From: Anaerobacillus alkaliphilus
GTDB taxonomy: Bacteria > Bacillota > Bacilli > Bacillales > Anaerobacillaceae
DNA: 64,000 bases
Assembly: GCF_004116265.1 (NCBI RefSeq)
Contig: NZ_QOUX01000042.1
Span: 176,636 to 240,635, forward strand
Direction: 5' to 3'
Shown here: one piece after another, positions 45,191 through 54,937 of the stretch
Layout: each line of letters begins with the position of its first letter
Numbering within the stretch: position 1 is the stretch's first letter
Program-made: the position numbers and the translations under genes
Notes under the pieces: model-generated
Databases searched by the model: none
Told to the model about the DNA's origin: nothing
What the model saw: the letters and a program-made list of their open reading frames with translations, nothing else

Positions 45191-46603
45191 ATGATTCATC
45201 AAGATGCTAAAAAGAAATTCACTGCTATCGTAGGGGAAGTTAACTACCTTGATTCAAAACAAAGTTTGGTTGCTTATTCATATGATGCAACACCAAACTA
45301 TCAAGCACTTCCAGATGCTGTAATTAAACCTAGAAATACCAAAGAAGTTTCCGAGATTGTGAAAGTTTGTAATGAGTATAAAATTCCAATTGTACCACGT
45401 GGAAATGCAACAAATCTTTGTGCTGGAACATGTCCTTTAGAAGGTGGACTTGTCATGATTTTTACACTCATGAATGAAATTATAGAGCTTGATGAAGAAA
45501 ACTTAACGGTTACAGTTCAACCTGGACTCATAACGTTAGATATGATTAATGCTGTAGAAGCAAAAGGGCTTTTTTATCCGCCAGACCCAAGTTCAATGAA
45601 GATATCTACTATTGCAGGTAACATCAATGAAGGTTCGGGTGGCTTACGTGGTTTGAAATATGGTGTTACTCGCGACTACGTCATAGCGTTAGAAGTTGTA
45701 TTACCGAACGGAAATATTATTCGTACTGGTGGGAAACTGGCAAAAGATGTAGCAGGTTATGATTTTACTAGATTAATGGTTGGTTCGGAAGGTACATTAG
45801 GTATTATAACAGAAGCAACATTTAAATTAATTCCAAAACCAGAAACGAAAAAGACGATGCTAGCCCTATATGACAGCCTTGAAGCTGCGGGACGTACGGT
45901 TTCAAAGATTATTGCCAATAAAATAATCCCGACAACTTTAGAGTTTTTGGATCAACCAACGATTCGTGTAGTTGAAGATTTTGCAAAAATAGGTTTACCT
46001 ACAGATGTTGGTGCAGTACTTCTGATTGAACAAGATGGTCCATTAGAGGTAGTCGAAAGAGATATAAAGAGAATGGCTGAAATTTGCCAAGAAGAAAACG
46101 CATTATCTGTACAAATTGCCCAAACAGATGAAGAAGGAACAGCTTTAACTACTGCAAGACGTTCTGCCCTTTCAGCTTTAGCTAGACTAAAGCCGACGAC
46201 AATTCTAGAAGATGCAACAGTTCCTCGTTCGAAAATTGCTGAAATGGTTCGTGAAATTGAAGTTATTGCTAAACGAAACAATGTACAAATTTGTACGTTT
46301 GGGCATGCAGGAGATGGAAACCTTCATCCAACATGTATGACAGACGCACGTGATAAAGAGGAAATGCACCGTGTCGAAAAAGCCTTTGAAGAAATCTTTG
46401 AAAAGGCAATTCAATTAGGTGGAACGATTACAGGAGAACATGGTGTTGGGGTAATGAAATCACCTTACCTTGCTTGGAAGCTTGGTGAGGAAGGCGTGGA
46501 AGCTATGAAAACATTAAAGATGGCTTTTGATCCAAATAACATAATGAATCCTGGAAAAATGTTTGCTAAAGAAACACGTAAACGGGTGGTGGTTAGTCGA
46601 TGA
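45191..46603 (+). CDS. glcD: Glycolate oxidase subunit GlcD (FAD-linked)
   Basis: 470-residue FAD-binding oxidase of the GlcD/LldD2 type: PRGNATNLCAGTCPLEGG (PP-loop for FAD), DPSSMKISTIAGNINEGSGGLRGLKYGVT, FTRLMVGSEGTLGIIT and the C-terminal THGHAGDGNLHP-like FGHAGDGNLHP and GEHGVG. It oxidises 2-hydroxy acids such as glycolate or lactate and passes electrons to the Fe-S subunit. The stop overlaps the glcF start (ATGA), so the two are translated together. Confidence 0.92.
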   Translation: MIHQDAKKKFTAIVGEVNYLDSKQSLVAYSYDATPNYQALPDAVIKPRNTKEVSEIVKVCNEYKIPIVPRGNATNLCAGTCPLEGGLVMIFTLMNEIIELDEENLTVTVQPGLITLDMINAVEAKGLFYPPDPSSMKISTIAGNINEGSGGLRGLKYGVTRDYVIALEVVLPNGNIIRTGGKLAKDVAGYDFTRLMVGSEGTLGIITEATFKLIPKPETKKTMLALYDSLEAAGRTVSKIIANKIIPTTLEFLDQPTIRVVEDFAKIGLPTDVGAVLLIEQDGPLEVVERDIKRMAEICQEENALSVQIAQTDEEGTALTTARRSALSALARLKPTTILEDATVPRSKIAEMVREIEVIAKRNNVQICTFGHAGDGNLHPTCMTDARDKEEMHRVEKAFEEIFEKAIQLGGTITGEHGVGVMKSPYLAWKLGEEGVEAMKTLKMAFDPNNIMNPGKMFAKETRKRVVVSR

Positions 46604-47925
46604 GCACAACAAATGAGAGACAGCAAGAACTAGCCATCGATATGAAAGCAGGCATGGATTATGATGAGCTAATGAACTGTATGAGATGCGGATTTTGTTT
46701 ACCATCTTGTCCAACATATAGGGAATCAGGTGGAAATGAAGCTGCTTCTCCTCGTGGACGAATTGCTTTAATGAAAGCAGTAGTTGACGGCATTATGGAA
46801 CCAGATGAAGATTTTGAGAAACAACTTAGTCTTTGCTTAGGCTGTCGTGCTTGTGAGCCCGCATGCCCATCAGGGGTAAAATACGGGCATTTATTAGAAG
46901 CAGCTCGTGATATTATTCAAAAGAAGAAAAAGCATAGCCTTCCAGTCAGGATGGTTCGTAGCCTTGTTTTTAATCAACTGTTTCCAAAACCAAATCGAAT
47001 GAGAACTGTTAGTAGTTTACTGTGGTTTTATCAAAAGACAGGAATTCAAAAAATTGCTCAAGCAACTCACTTAACAAAAATTGCTCCAGGTAATTTATCG
47101 ATTATGGAAAAAGTGTTACCACAAGTGCCTTCACCTAGCCAGTTGAAAAATAGACCAACACATGTGGCGGCAGAAGGAAAAGTGAAACAGAAGGTTGCCT
47201 TCTTCTCAGGCTGTCTAATGGATACAATGTTTATGGATACGAACGATGCTACATTATTTATCTTAAGTAAATCCAATTGTGAAATAGTAATTCCCGAAAA
47301 GCAAAATTGCTGTGGAGCACTTCATGCCCATAGCGGTGAAAAGGATGGTGCAAAAGCCTTAGCCAAAGAAAATATCCTAGCATTTGAGAATGTGAAAGCT
47401 GATTTCATTGTATCAAATGCAGGAGGCTGTGGTGCTTTATTAGTTGAGTATGGTCATCTTCTAAAAGATGACCCAGAGTGGGCGGAGAGGGCAAAAGTAT
47501 TTTCAGCTAGAGTAAAAGATATTTCGGAAATACTATTAGCAGTTGGCATGCCTAAAATGGTACTTGATGAACAGATTGTCACTTATCAAGATTCATGTCA
47601 TTTACGAAATGTTATGGGAACTTTTAGTGCTCCAAGAAGGCTTCTGCAACAAATTGAAGGTGTAACATTTACGGAGATGAAGGACGCTGATCGTTGTTGT
47701 GGCTCTGCAGGGGTTTACAATATTATTGAGCAAGAAATGTCCATGCAAATTCTCGATGTGAAAATGGAGCAGGCAAAAGCAACGAAGGCCAGAACATTAG
47801 TGACAGCTAACCCTGGGTGTCTGTTACAAATGAAGCTAGGAATTGAACGTGCCGGGTTACAAAAAGATGTTAGAGCTGTCCATATCGTTGATTTATTAGC
47901 AGAGGCTGTAAAAAAAGGTGAATGA
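46600..47925 (+). CDS. glcF: Glycolate oxidase iron-sulfur subunit GlcF
   Basis: 441 residues. Two [4Fe-4S] motifs near the N-terminus (CMRCGFCLPSCP and CLGCRACEPACP) and two CCG domains (NCCGALHAHSGE and RCCGSAGVYN). It takes electrons from GlcD and passes them to the respiratory chain. It overlaps glcD by 4 nt. The bidirectional terminator before the mrp operon ends the transcript. Confidence 0.93.
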   Translation: MSTTNERQQELAIDMKAGMDYDELMNCMRCGFCLPSCPTYRESGGNEAASPRGRIALMKAVVDGIMEPDEDFEKQLSLCLGCRACEPACPSGVKYGHLLEAARDIIQKKKKHSLPVRMVRSLVFNQLFPKPNRMRTVSSLLWFYQKTGIQKIAQATHLTKIAPGNLSIMEKVLPQVPSPSQLKNRPTHVAAEGKVKQKVAFFSGCLMDTMFMDTNDATLFILSKSNCEIVIPEKQNCCGALHAHSGEKDGAKALAKENILAFENVKADFIVSNAGGCGALLVEYGHLLKDDPEWAERAKVFSARVKDISEILLAVGMPKMVLDEQIVTYQDSCHLRNVMGTFSAPRRLLQQIEGVTFTEMKDADRCCGSAGVYNIIEQEMSMQILDVKMEQAKATKARTLVTANPGCLLQMKLGIERAGLQKDVRAVHIVDLLAEAVKKGE

Positions 47926-47960
47926 CAAGCATAAGACAAGCACATGCCTTTCTATGTAAG

Positions 47961-47997
47961 AAAAAAGCTAGATCATTATTATGATCTAGCTTTTTTT
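47961..47997. terminator. Bidirectional terminator between glcF and mrpG
   Basis: AAAAAAGCTAGATCAT pairs with ATGATCTAGCTTTTTT around TATT; symmetric, with a T-run on each strand. The mrpG stop codon and last codons lie inside it. Confidence 0.93.
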
Positions 47998-48341
47998 GCT
48001 TTTGCTTTCTTTTCAAATGCCTTTTTTAAGTCGTCTTGAGTACTTTGATCCCATAGCTCAACGCCTACGTTATAAGCAGAGCGAGCGATCATAAAACCTG
48101 CCACAGGTGCTGTTAAGAATACGAATAGTATTGTTAATAATACCTTTCCACTAAATAACCCTTCAACAAAGTGAAAGTGAACATAAACGGCAAGCATGGT
48201 ACTAATAACACCTAGTGTAGCACTTTTTGTAGCCGCGTGAAGGCGCCCATAAACATCGGGGAACCTTACAATACCAATGGCACCTAAAAGGCTTAGGAAG
48301 CCACCTAGAAGGACAAGAAGGCTAATTATGATCTCGATCAA
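47979..48341 (-). CDS. mrpG: Mrp Na+/H+ antiporter subunit G
   Basis: 120 residues, three membrane helices and a basic tail; IGIVRFPDVYGRLHAATKSATLG is the PhaG/MnhG signature. The TTG start has GGAGGTG upstream and overlaps mrpF by 20 nt. It is the last gene of the seven-gene operon. Confidence 0.93.
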   Translation of the reverse strand: MIEIIISLLVLLGGFLSLLGAIGIVRFPDVYGRLHAATKSATLGVISTMLAVYVHFHFVEGLFSGKVLLTILFVFLTAPVAGFMIARSAYNVGVELWDQSTQDDLKKAFEKKAKAKKARS

Positions 48342-48603
48342 AGATCACACCTCCCTCAATGAACTTAGCTAATGCGATCGTTCCAATAAATGCAAGAATT
48401 GCAATGACTAGAATGACTTCAGCATATGCTAACGTATTTTGAATGATCATGACAATACCAATGACTCCGATTAATGTAATTCCAATAGTGTCCAAGGCAA
48501 CCACTCGATCAGACATCGTAGGCCCTTTTACGACACGAATAAAGCATACTAGAATGGATAGTGACATAATAATGAGCGAGATGTTAAGAGATAAAGTAAG
48601 CAT
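48322..48603 (-). CDS. mrpF: Mrp Na+/H+ antiporter subunit F
   Basis: 93 residues, three membrane helices. RVVKGPTMSDRVVALDTIGI is the MrpF/MnhF signature. In B. subtilis MrpF also affects cholate efflux. It overlaps mrpE by one base and mrpG by 20, a tightly coupled arrangement. Confidence 0.93.
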   Translation of the reverse strand: MLTLSLNISLIIMSLSILVCFIRVVKGPTMSDRVVALDTIGITLIGVIGIVMIIQNTLAYAEVILVIAILAFIGTIALAKFIEGGVIFDRDHN

Positions 48604-49079
48604 TATTGAGTCACCTCCATGATCGCTTTTTCGAACGTATTATGAATTTGTTTAATCATTGCTTCTTTGTCAGGTACATGAATTGAATGAATGTAAATCG
48701 TGCGACCATCCTCAGAGAAATACATTGTTAATGTACCTGGTGTTAACGATATTAAACTAGAAAGTAACGTAACTTCCCAATCTGTTTTAAGCTTGGTAGG
48801 AACAGCAATAATTCCTGGTTGAATATCAAGCTTTGGACTTAAAACAATTTTAATAACATCAATATTAGCTAAAATTAGCTCTTTGATAAATAACACAATA
48901 AGTTTGACAATCGCGATTACGCGACGGAAGTAAAAATCAAATGTTAAAAACCGTCGTAAGACAAATAGGAGTGCTATCCCGACTATATAACCGATGAAAA
49001 ACTCAACAGGAGAGAATTCGTTTCGGAGGAGCATCCAAATAATCGCTAAACCAATGTTTAATAAGATTTGAAATGCCAT
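48603..49079 (-). CDS. mrpE: Mrp Na+/H+ antiporter subunit E
   Basis: 158 residues, two or three membrane helices, then a cytoplasmic domain with VTLLSSLISLTPGTLTM, the MnhE/MrpE signature. It is required for complex assembly in relatives. It starts 5 nt after mrpD. Confidence 0.92.
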   Translation of the reverse strand: MAFQILLNIGLAIIWMLLRNEFSPVEFFIGYIVGIALLFVLRRFLTFDFYFRRVIAIVKLIVLFIKELILANIDVIKIVLSPKLDIQPGIIAVPTKLKTDWEVTLLSSLISLTPGTLTMYFSEDGRTIYIHSIHVPDKEAMIKQIHNTFEKAIMEVTQ

Positions 49080-49084
49080 GGCAA

Positions 49085-50572
49085 CTACTCCTTATTTAGT
49101 ACAGAATTGATATAGATTGATGGATCGAGAATTTGTTCAGCTACGACTAATGAAAACTGAAAAATTGGTTCAGCAGCTAATCCTAAAGCGATTGATAAAA
49201 GTACTAACGGTGCGATAGGCAACAATAGTTTTCCAACTGGACGTTTTTTTGCTTCTTCATCTGTAAGTTTCTGTTCACCCCAAAATGCGTAAATAAAGAT
49301 CTTCATCATAGAGAACAGTGTTAATAGCCCAACAACTAAGGCAACAACAACAATAAAATATCGGCCCTCTTGAATACCTGCTAAAAGAAGCGCAAACTTA
49401 CTGAAAAATCCACTGAGCGGTGGTATACCAGCTAACGAGATAGCTGCAATAAAGAATAGCCAACCTAGATATGGATGAGTTTTCAACAATCCACCCATTT
49501 TCTTTAAGTCAGTAGTTCCAGTCACTTTTTGGGTTGCTCCTGCAAATAAGAACAAGGCAGCTTTTACAATGATATGATGGGCAATATAGTAGATTGCACC
49601 AGCTATCGCAAGTGGTGTGAAAATACCTAATCCCATTACCATGTATCCAACCTGACTGATAATATGGAATGATAAAATCCGTTTAAAGTCAAATTGTGAA
49701 ACTGCTCCTAAAACTCCAAAGAACATAGTAGCTCCAGCTAAGAACAGAATGATATTATGAGTAAAACCTGGATCGTGATAGAAAATTAACGTAAATGTTC
49801 GGAAAATAGCGTATATACCCACCTTTGTTAATAAGCCACCGAATAAGGCTGCAATGGCTGCAGGTGGTCCATAATATGACTTTGGTAACCAAAAGTATAG
49901 TGGAAATAAAGCACCTTTCATTCCGAATACGATTAAGAATAGTATCGCAATGACATTTAAAATCCCTTGTTGCTCAAGTTCTGCTACTTTTACTGAGAGA
50001 TCTGCCATATTTAAGGTTCCAGTGACACCGTAAATATAGGCAACACCCACAATAAACAAACCAGAAGCAAAGATGTTAATTAATACATACTTTAATGACT
50101 CACGAAGCTGGTATTTGGTACCTCCGTGAACGATAAGAATGTAAGAGGAGATCAGCATAACTTCAAAGAAAACGAACAGGTTAAACAGGTCCCCAGTTAG
50201 AAACGCACCATTAACTCCTGTCAATAAGAAGAAGTAGAATGGGTAGAAGTATCCTTTTTGACGTTCCTCACTAAGTGTTTGAAACGCAAAGAATAGACAA
50301 GCTAGCCCAACAATGCTAGTAAGAATGACCATCAAGGCCGCAAGTAAATCGGCTACTAAGACAATCCCGAATGGAGCCTGCCAATTTCCTAATGCTAGCG
50401 TGTGTATACCATCGTAATAAACAATATGCGCAATATACAACGATAACCCGAGTAGGGCAAACGCAGTTACTCCACTGATTACACGTTGTACCTTTAAATT
50501 TTTAGCGAACAATAATAAGACTACGCCTACAATTAACGGTAAAAGTATCGGTAGAATGACTATGTTATTCAT
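49085..50572 (-). CDS. mrpD: Mrp Na+/H+ antiporter subunit D
   Basis: 495 residues from ATG 50572; a second ATG two codons upstream lies too close to the AAGGGG ribosome site. About 14 membrane helices, related to NuoM/N. The helix-borne Glu in FVFFEVMLISSYIL and the Lys in FGMKGALFPLYFWLPKSY are the proton-path residues of this family. It overlaps the end of mrpC. Confidence 0.93.
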   Translation of the reverse strand: MNNIVILPILLPLIVGVVLLLFAKNLKVQRVISGVTAFALLGLSLYIAHIVYYDGIHTLALGNWQAPFGIVLVADLLAALMVILTSIVGLACLFFAFQTLSEERQKGYFYPFYFFLLTGVNGAFLTGDLFNLFVFFEVMLISSYILIVHGGTKYQLRESLKYVLINIFASGLFIVGVAYIYGVTGTLNMADLSVKVAELEQQGILNVIAILFLIVFGMKGALFPLYFWLPKSYYGPPAAIAALFGGLLTKVGIYAIFRTFTLIFYHDPGFTHNIILFLAGATMFFGVLGAVSQFDFKRILSFHIISQVGYMVMGLGIFTPLAIAGAIYYIAHHIIVKAALFLFAGATQKVTGTTDLKKMGGLLKTHPYLGWLFFIAAISLAGIPPLSGFFSKFALLLAGIQEGRYFIVVVALVVGLLTLFSMMKIFIYAFWGEQKLTDEEAKKRPVGKLLLPIAPLVLLSIALGLAAEPIFQFSLVVAEQILDPSIYINSVLNKE

Positions 50573-50903
50573 CAGCATTTCCCCTTAATTGATCTAAATC
50601 GTCTGTTTTGTGTACTTTGTATGTGCGATAGGCTATTACAAGTAAAAATGCCGTCACACCAAAGCTAATTACGATTGCTGTTAAGATTAATGCCTGAGGA
50701 AGTGGGTCAGCATATGCTGCTGCTTCCTGTCCAAGTAATGGAGGAGCCCCTTTATTTAATCCAGCTAAAGTTAACAGGAGAAGATGGGCACCGTGCCCAA
50801 GAAGCACTACTCCAATAACTACTCGTAACAAACTTTTCGTCAAAATCATATACGTACTTACTGTAAAGATCACACCGATCGTTAAAATCATTAATATCTC
50901 CAT
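50565..50903 (-). CDS. mrpC: Mrp Na+/H+ antiporter subunit C
   Basis: 112 residues, three membrane helices, related to NuoK (VVIGVVLLGHGAHLLLLTLAG and DPLPQALILTAIVISFG). The ATG follows the mrpB stop without a gap and GGAGG lies within mrpB. Confidence 0.93.
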   Translation of the reverse strand: MEILMILTIGVIFTVSTYMILTKSLLRVVIGVVLLGHGAHLLLLTLAGLNKGAPPLLGQEAAAYADPLPQALILTAIVISFGVTAFLLVIAYRTYKVHKTDDLDQLRGNADE

Positions 50904-51329
50904 TTATGCATCATCCTCCGCAATCGTTAAGATAGAGAGCAATGCAACCCCGACAACAACTAGATAAACCCCTAAATCAAACGGTAGGGCAGTTGTTAGA
51001 TGAACTTTTCCTAAAATCGGAAACGTAACATACTTATCAAACTGTGTTAGAAACGGAAAGCCTCCAAGCATAGAAGCAATTCCGGTACCCGCAGCAATTA
51101 ACATTCCGACAGCAATCATTGTCGTATAATTAAATGGTAGGACGCGCTTAATTGTTTTTACATCAAAAGCAACATACAACAGTAATAACGCCGCTGCGGT
51201 CATTAACCCACCAATAAACCCTCCACCTGGGTTGTTGTGTCCAGCAAAGAACAAAAATACAGAGAAGGCAAGAATAATGAAAGCGACAATCGTTGTGGTG
51301 GTTTTAAGCATTAAAAGATTTTTTCTCAC
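50904..51329 (-). CDS. mrpB: Mrp Na+/H+ antiporter subunit B
   Basis: 141 residues, four membrane helices; [24 protein letters not shown] is the MnhB domain signature. The GTG start overlaps the mrpA stop (GTGA), with GGGAGGGG upstream. Confidence 0.93.
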   Translation of the reverse strand: MRKNLLMLKTTTTIVAFIILAFSVFLFFAGHNNPGGGFIGGLMTAAALLLLYVAFDVKTIKRVLPFNYTTMIAVGMLIAAGTGIASMLGGFPFLTQFDKYVTFPILGKVHLTTALPFDLGVYLVVVGVALLSILTIAEDDA

Positions 51330-53746
51330 ACGTCTTCCCCTCCCGTAAAGCGTAATTTCGTTAACACGACAATACCTAATGCGGCAATTGCCAATACTAA
51401 AATTTCCAAGAAGGTATCAAGACCCCTGAAGTCAACAAGGATTACGTTAACAATATTTTTACCTGCAGCTAGTTCATAAGCATTGTCAATAAAAAATTGT
51501 GAAATCCCCTCAATTGGATTCGCATAGCTCATCGCATGAGCACTTAGTGCTGTTAATGTAATAACAACCCCTACTCCAATGGAAACCAGTAAGTTCGTTA
51601 ACTTAAATCGAGGTGTAAATTTTTCTTTTCGTAGTTCTGGCAAATGGTAGAATGCCAATAGGAAAAGAACAACCATCACTGTTTCAACTAACAATTGTGT
51701 TAAGGCTAGATCAGGTGCACGGAATACAACAAATAGTAAGGCTACTAAGAACCCAATCACACCAGTTGCAGCAATTGCTGTTACTCGATGTGAGATAAAC
51801 GGTAAGACAACAACTGAACCAAGTAACACAAAGATGATGATGAAAATATATGGTGGTATTTCTGCTACGTTTAATAAGTCGATCGCAAATGCATCAAACT
51901 TAACCAATGTATATCCCATTAGTCCGACCATGAAAACAGTCATGAAAACAAAGTAATCTCTCAATAACCCTGTCATCTGCATGTTTGTTACTTTTAATGA
52001 TCCAGATACAAGCCAAACTAGTGAATTATCATAAACATAATTTAACGGATCTCTTTCTTTTAAGAAGAATGCTGTTTCTGCCCACTTCTTTAAATTTAAG
52101 AAAATAAGAGCTCCAAAGATAACGACACCAATTGTCATGAATAATTCAATGTTAAATCCATGCCAATGATAGATATTGACATAGAAACGCTCACCATCAG
52201 CTAGTACATTTGGCAGAATTGAGTGCATTGTTGGCTCAATAATGCTGTATGCGAGTAAGTTTGGAAAGAACCCAAAAATAACAACTAGAGAAGCAAGAAT
52301 AATAGGAGGAATTAATAATCCTATTGGTGCTTCGTGTACTTCTTTTTGAAGTTTTTCCGGTTTGAAGTTTCCTAAGAAGGTACGAACAAACATCAGCATA
52401 CAATATGCGAATGTAAAAATACTTGCAATCCAAGCAACAATCGGGAAGATAAGCCCTAGTGTTTGCATGTTAAAGATATCAAGTGTTGTTGCATTTACGG
52501 CAGCTGTAAAGAACATCTCTTTACTTAAGAAGCCATTAAATGGTGGTACACCAGCCATTGATAGAGTTCCGATTAACGCAACTGTAAAAGTGATTGGCAT
52601 GATACTCATTAAACCACCGAGCTTACGAATGTCCCTCGTACCTGTCTCGTGATCGACGATACCTACAATCATGAACAAACTACCTTTAAAGGTTGCGTGA
52701 TTAATAAGATGAAAAACGGCGGCTAACGTAGCAGTGTAATAAAGAGTTCCTACCACTGCGACATCATAATGAAATGCGGCTGACCCTAATCCTAGTAAAG
52801 CCATAATCAAACCAAGTTGACTGATTGTTGAAAAAGCTAAAATAGCTTTTAAATCTTTTTGTCTAATGGCAGATACAGATCCCCATAATAGTGTGAATAT
52901 CCCAAACCCTGAAACGATCCAAAACCATTGAGGCGTTGCACCAAACACAGGAGTCATTCTTGCAACTAAATAGATACCTGCTTTAACCATTGTTGCAGAG
53001 TGTAAATATGCACTTACAGGTGTAGGTGCTTCCATTGCATCTGGTAACCAAATATGAAATGGGAATTGAGCTGATTTGGTAAACGCTCCAGCTAACACAC
53101 AAAGCATAGCAGGGATAAAGAGAGGGTTTGTAATAATAACGTCTGCTTGAGCAATAATTTCACGGATACTAAATGTGTTAGTCATCACATAAAGGAGTGA
53201 AAAACCAGCAAGCATTGCAAATCCGCCTGATACAGTAATTAACATTGATTTTTGAGCGCCATATCTAGAACGTTCTTTATGAAACCAGTATGCAATAAGG
53301 AGTGAAGATGCTAAACTAGTTAGTTCCCAGAAAACATAGATAGTCATTAAATTATCTGAAAGAACAACTCCTAACATTGCCCCCATAAACATTAACAAGT
53401 AGACGTAAAAATTGTTTAACGCCTCTTTTTGTTTGTTGTATAGATAATAGATTGAATACAAGACAACCAAGGTTCCTATCCCTGTAATTAGAAGAGCAAA
53501 TAGAAGACTTAGGCCGTCTAGGTAAACATCAAAGTTAATTCCCAATGACGGTACCCATGGTTGATGATAAAAGAATGTTTCTCCTTTAGAGATATTAGGT
53601 AAAAATTGAATTAAATAAATGAACAAAGCTAATGGTAGGATCATAACAAACCAACCAGTATGTACTTGACGAATATACTTATACAAAAATGGAACAAGTA
53701 CAGCTAAGATAAATGGTGCTAAAACAACAAGATGTAACACCGACAA
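51326..53746 (-). CDS. mrpA: Mrp Na+/H+ antiporter subunit A
   Basis: 806 residues, about 20 membrane helices. The NuoL-like part carries the Glu in [15 protein letters not shown] and the Lys in [36 protein letters not shown]. The C-terminal MbhD/MbhE-like part has [18 protein letters not shown]. With MrpB-G it forms a hetero-oligomeric Na+/H+ antiporter central to growth at high pH and salt. The TTG start has AGGGGG 8 nt upstream. It is the first gene of the operon. Confidence 0.95.
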   Translation of the reverse strand: MSVLHLVVLAPFILAVLVPFLYKYIRQVHTGWFVMILPLALFIYLIQFLPNISKGETFFYHQPWVPSLGINFDVYLDGLSLLFALLITGIGTLVVLYSIYYLYNKQKEALNNFYVYLLMFMGAMLGVVLSDNLMTIYVFWELTSLASSLLIAYWFHKERSRYGAQKSMLITVSGGFAMLAGFSLLYVMTNTFSIREIIAQADVIITNPLFIPAMLCVLAGAFTKSAQFPFHIWLPDAMEAPTPVSAYLHSATMVKAGIYLVARMTPVFGATPQWFWIVSGFGIFTLLWGSVSAIRQKDLKAILAFSTISQLGLIMALLGLGSAAFHYDVAVVGTLYYTATLAAVFHLINHATFKGSLFMIVGIVDHETGTRDIRKLGGLMSIMPITFTVALIGTLSMAGVPPFNGFLSKEMFFTAAVNATTLDIFNMQTLGLIFPIVAWIASIFTFAYCMLMFVRTFLGNFKPEKLQKEVHEAPIGLLIPPIILASLVVIFGFFPNLLAYSIIEPTMHSILPNVLADGERFYVNIYHWHGFNIELFMTIGVVIFGALIFLNLKKWAETAFFLKERDPLNYVYDNSLVWLVSGSLKVTNMQMTGLLRDYFVFMTVFMVGLMGYTLVKFDAFAIDLLNVAEIPPYIFIIIFVLLGSVVVLPFISHRVTAIAATGVIGFLVALLFVVFRAPDLALTQLLVETVMVVLFLLAFYHLPELRKEKFTPRFKLTNLLVSIGVGVVITLTALSAHAMSYANPIEGISQFFIDNAYELAAGKNIVNVILVDFRGLDTFLEILVLAIAALGIVVLTKLRFTGGEDV

Positions 53747-54042
53747 ATGATATACCCCCTATTCATAATAATGTAGACTATACAAACTCCGCCCCTAGAC
53801 CAATAAATTATATACTAAATTCAAGAGTCATGCATCCATCATACATTTAGCCTATCACGTTTATCAAAAATTATTAAATAAGAAGAAACTAAGGTAAAAA
53901 CTATAAAAATAATTTTCATTTCACTTAAAAGACTTATTATTTTGAATAAATAGAAATTAATAAAATCTAAAATGGAGTGTATATATTTTCACTAGAAATA
54001 TCATCCTTATTAATAACAAATGTATTAAAAGGGTGACGAGAT
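53747..54042. other. mrpA upstream region
   Basis: AT-rich divergent region between mrpA and a small hypothetical gene. On the minus strand a TATAAT lies 50-70 nt before mrpA but no convincing -35 is seen. I recognise no riboswitch. Confidence 0.4.
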
Positions 54043-54237
54043 ATGATAAAAAAAGCAATTATTGCTATAGGGATATTTTCCATTCTCTTCGTAACTGCTT
54101 GGTGGGCAAATGAAATGAACGAAAGAAGATATTATATAGATGAAGACAATGATCAGGTTCAGTTGTTAATGATTGATGAAGAAGCTAGAAATGAAAGGAT
54201 TTTCCGGCCAAGAGAATATATAAAAATAAAAAGGTGA
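54043..54237 (+). CDS. 64-residue membrane-anchored acidic protein, hypothetical
   Basis: ATG with AAGGGTGACGAG upstream. One N-terminal membrane helix or uncleaved signal (AIIAIGIFSILFVTAWWA), then a charged, Glu/Asp/Arg-rich exposed part (DEDNDQVQLLMIDEEARNE). A strong terminator at its stop supports a real gene. Family not recognised. Confidence 0.6.
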   Translation: MIKKAIIAIGIFSILFVTAWWANEMNERRYYIDEDNDQVQLLMIDEEARNERIFRPREYIKIKR

Positions 54238-54257
54238 GCGAAACGCTCACCTTTTGT
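54228..54257. terminator. Terminator between the 64-residue gene and sda
   Basis: AAAAGGTGAGCG pairs with CGCTCACCTTTT around AAA; symmetric, able to end both convergent transcripts. Confidence 0.9.
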
Positions 54258-54263
54258 ATGTTA

Positions 54264-54404
54264 CTATGAAGTTTTTTTAATTTTGTCTAATAAAGATCTT
54301 TTTTCGATTTCTTCTTTAATTAGCATAATAAAATCCGTACTTAACTGTAATTCGATAGCCTTATAATACGTTTCTACTAGTAGATCATCAGATAAACTTT
54401 TCAT
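54264..54404 (-). CDS. sda: Sporulation checkpoint protein Sda
   Basis: 46 residues: L-S-D-D-L-L-V-E-T-Y-Y-K-A near the start and D-F-I-M-L-I-K-E-E-I-E-K-R-S-L after it match the helical-hairpin Sda of B. subtilis (LSDELLIESYFKA, DFIELIENEIKRRSL) almost position for position. Sda binds the sporulation kinase KinA and blocks Spo0A phosphorylation when DNA is damaged or being replicated. The only good ribosome site (GGAGGTGA, complement of 54424-54431) is 19 nt from the ATG, with a CTGC-GTAA-GCAG hairpin between. Folding of that hairpin would give normal spacing. DnaA boxes lie upstream, as in B. subtilis. Confidence 0.9.
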   Translation of the reverse strand: MKSLSDDLLVETYYKAIELQLSTDFIMLIKEEIEKRSLLDKIKKTS

Positions 54405-54410
54405 ATTAGC

Positions 54411-54431
54411 CTGCTTACGCAGTTCACCTCC
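54411..54431 (-). promoter_or_regulatory. sda ribosome binding site with intervening mini-hairpin
   Basis: On the minus strand GGAGGTGA is followed by A, then the 12-nt hairpin CTGCGTAAGCAG, then GCTAAT and the ATG. Looping out the hairpin leaves a spacing of about 7 nt. No alternative in-frame ATG, GTG or TTG was found nearer the ribosome site. Confidence 0.6.
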
Positions 54432-54529
54432 AAATTTTCTAGTTATTTATATAGGCGCTGTTTCATATAGTAGTAGGTTTTGCTTAATTGAATTCTAACA
54501 TGTCCTAAGACATGGAACAACCGTTCGAT

Positions 54530-54628
54530 TTATCCACAAATCCTTGTTAATAACCTGTTAGTATCTTGTTTATAAACTTGGTAAATACTAGCAAAATCAG
54601 TGTGGATTTGTGTATAAGCTTATCCACA
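54530..54628. promoter_or_regulatory. DnaA-box cluster upstream of sda
   Basis: Perfect TTATCCACA boxes at 54530-54538 and 54620-54628. Opposite-strand boxes are TTATACACA (54609-54617, fits TTATNCACA) and AAATCCACA (54601-54609). Three are packed in 28 bp. In B. subtilis DnaA controls sda through such boxes. The rest of the gap 54432-54937 shows no credible gene. Confidence 0.85.
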
Positions 54629-54937
54629 TGTGTAGGTTTGTGATAAATTTTGTCGAAAAATTTTTGGTATAATTATGAAAATCTATATTTTTCTCGAAAT
54701 AAAACAAGGCTTTTCTGAGGGAATCAGGGCATGTCTAAAAGTTTTTGGTAAATAGATTGAAACCATACTCAGTAATGGATTATAATATATAATTTGTAGT
54801 AGTTATTTTCCAAAATCGGTGAATCGTAGGGATAACTGAAATTTTTGGTAGTCCATAGGAAGTTGTTTATATTGAATACAACAACAGAGAATACTATAAA
54901 TAGCAAAAATAATGTAGAAAAATAGGAGGAAATACAT

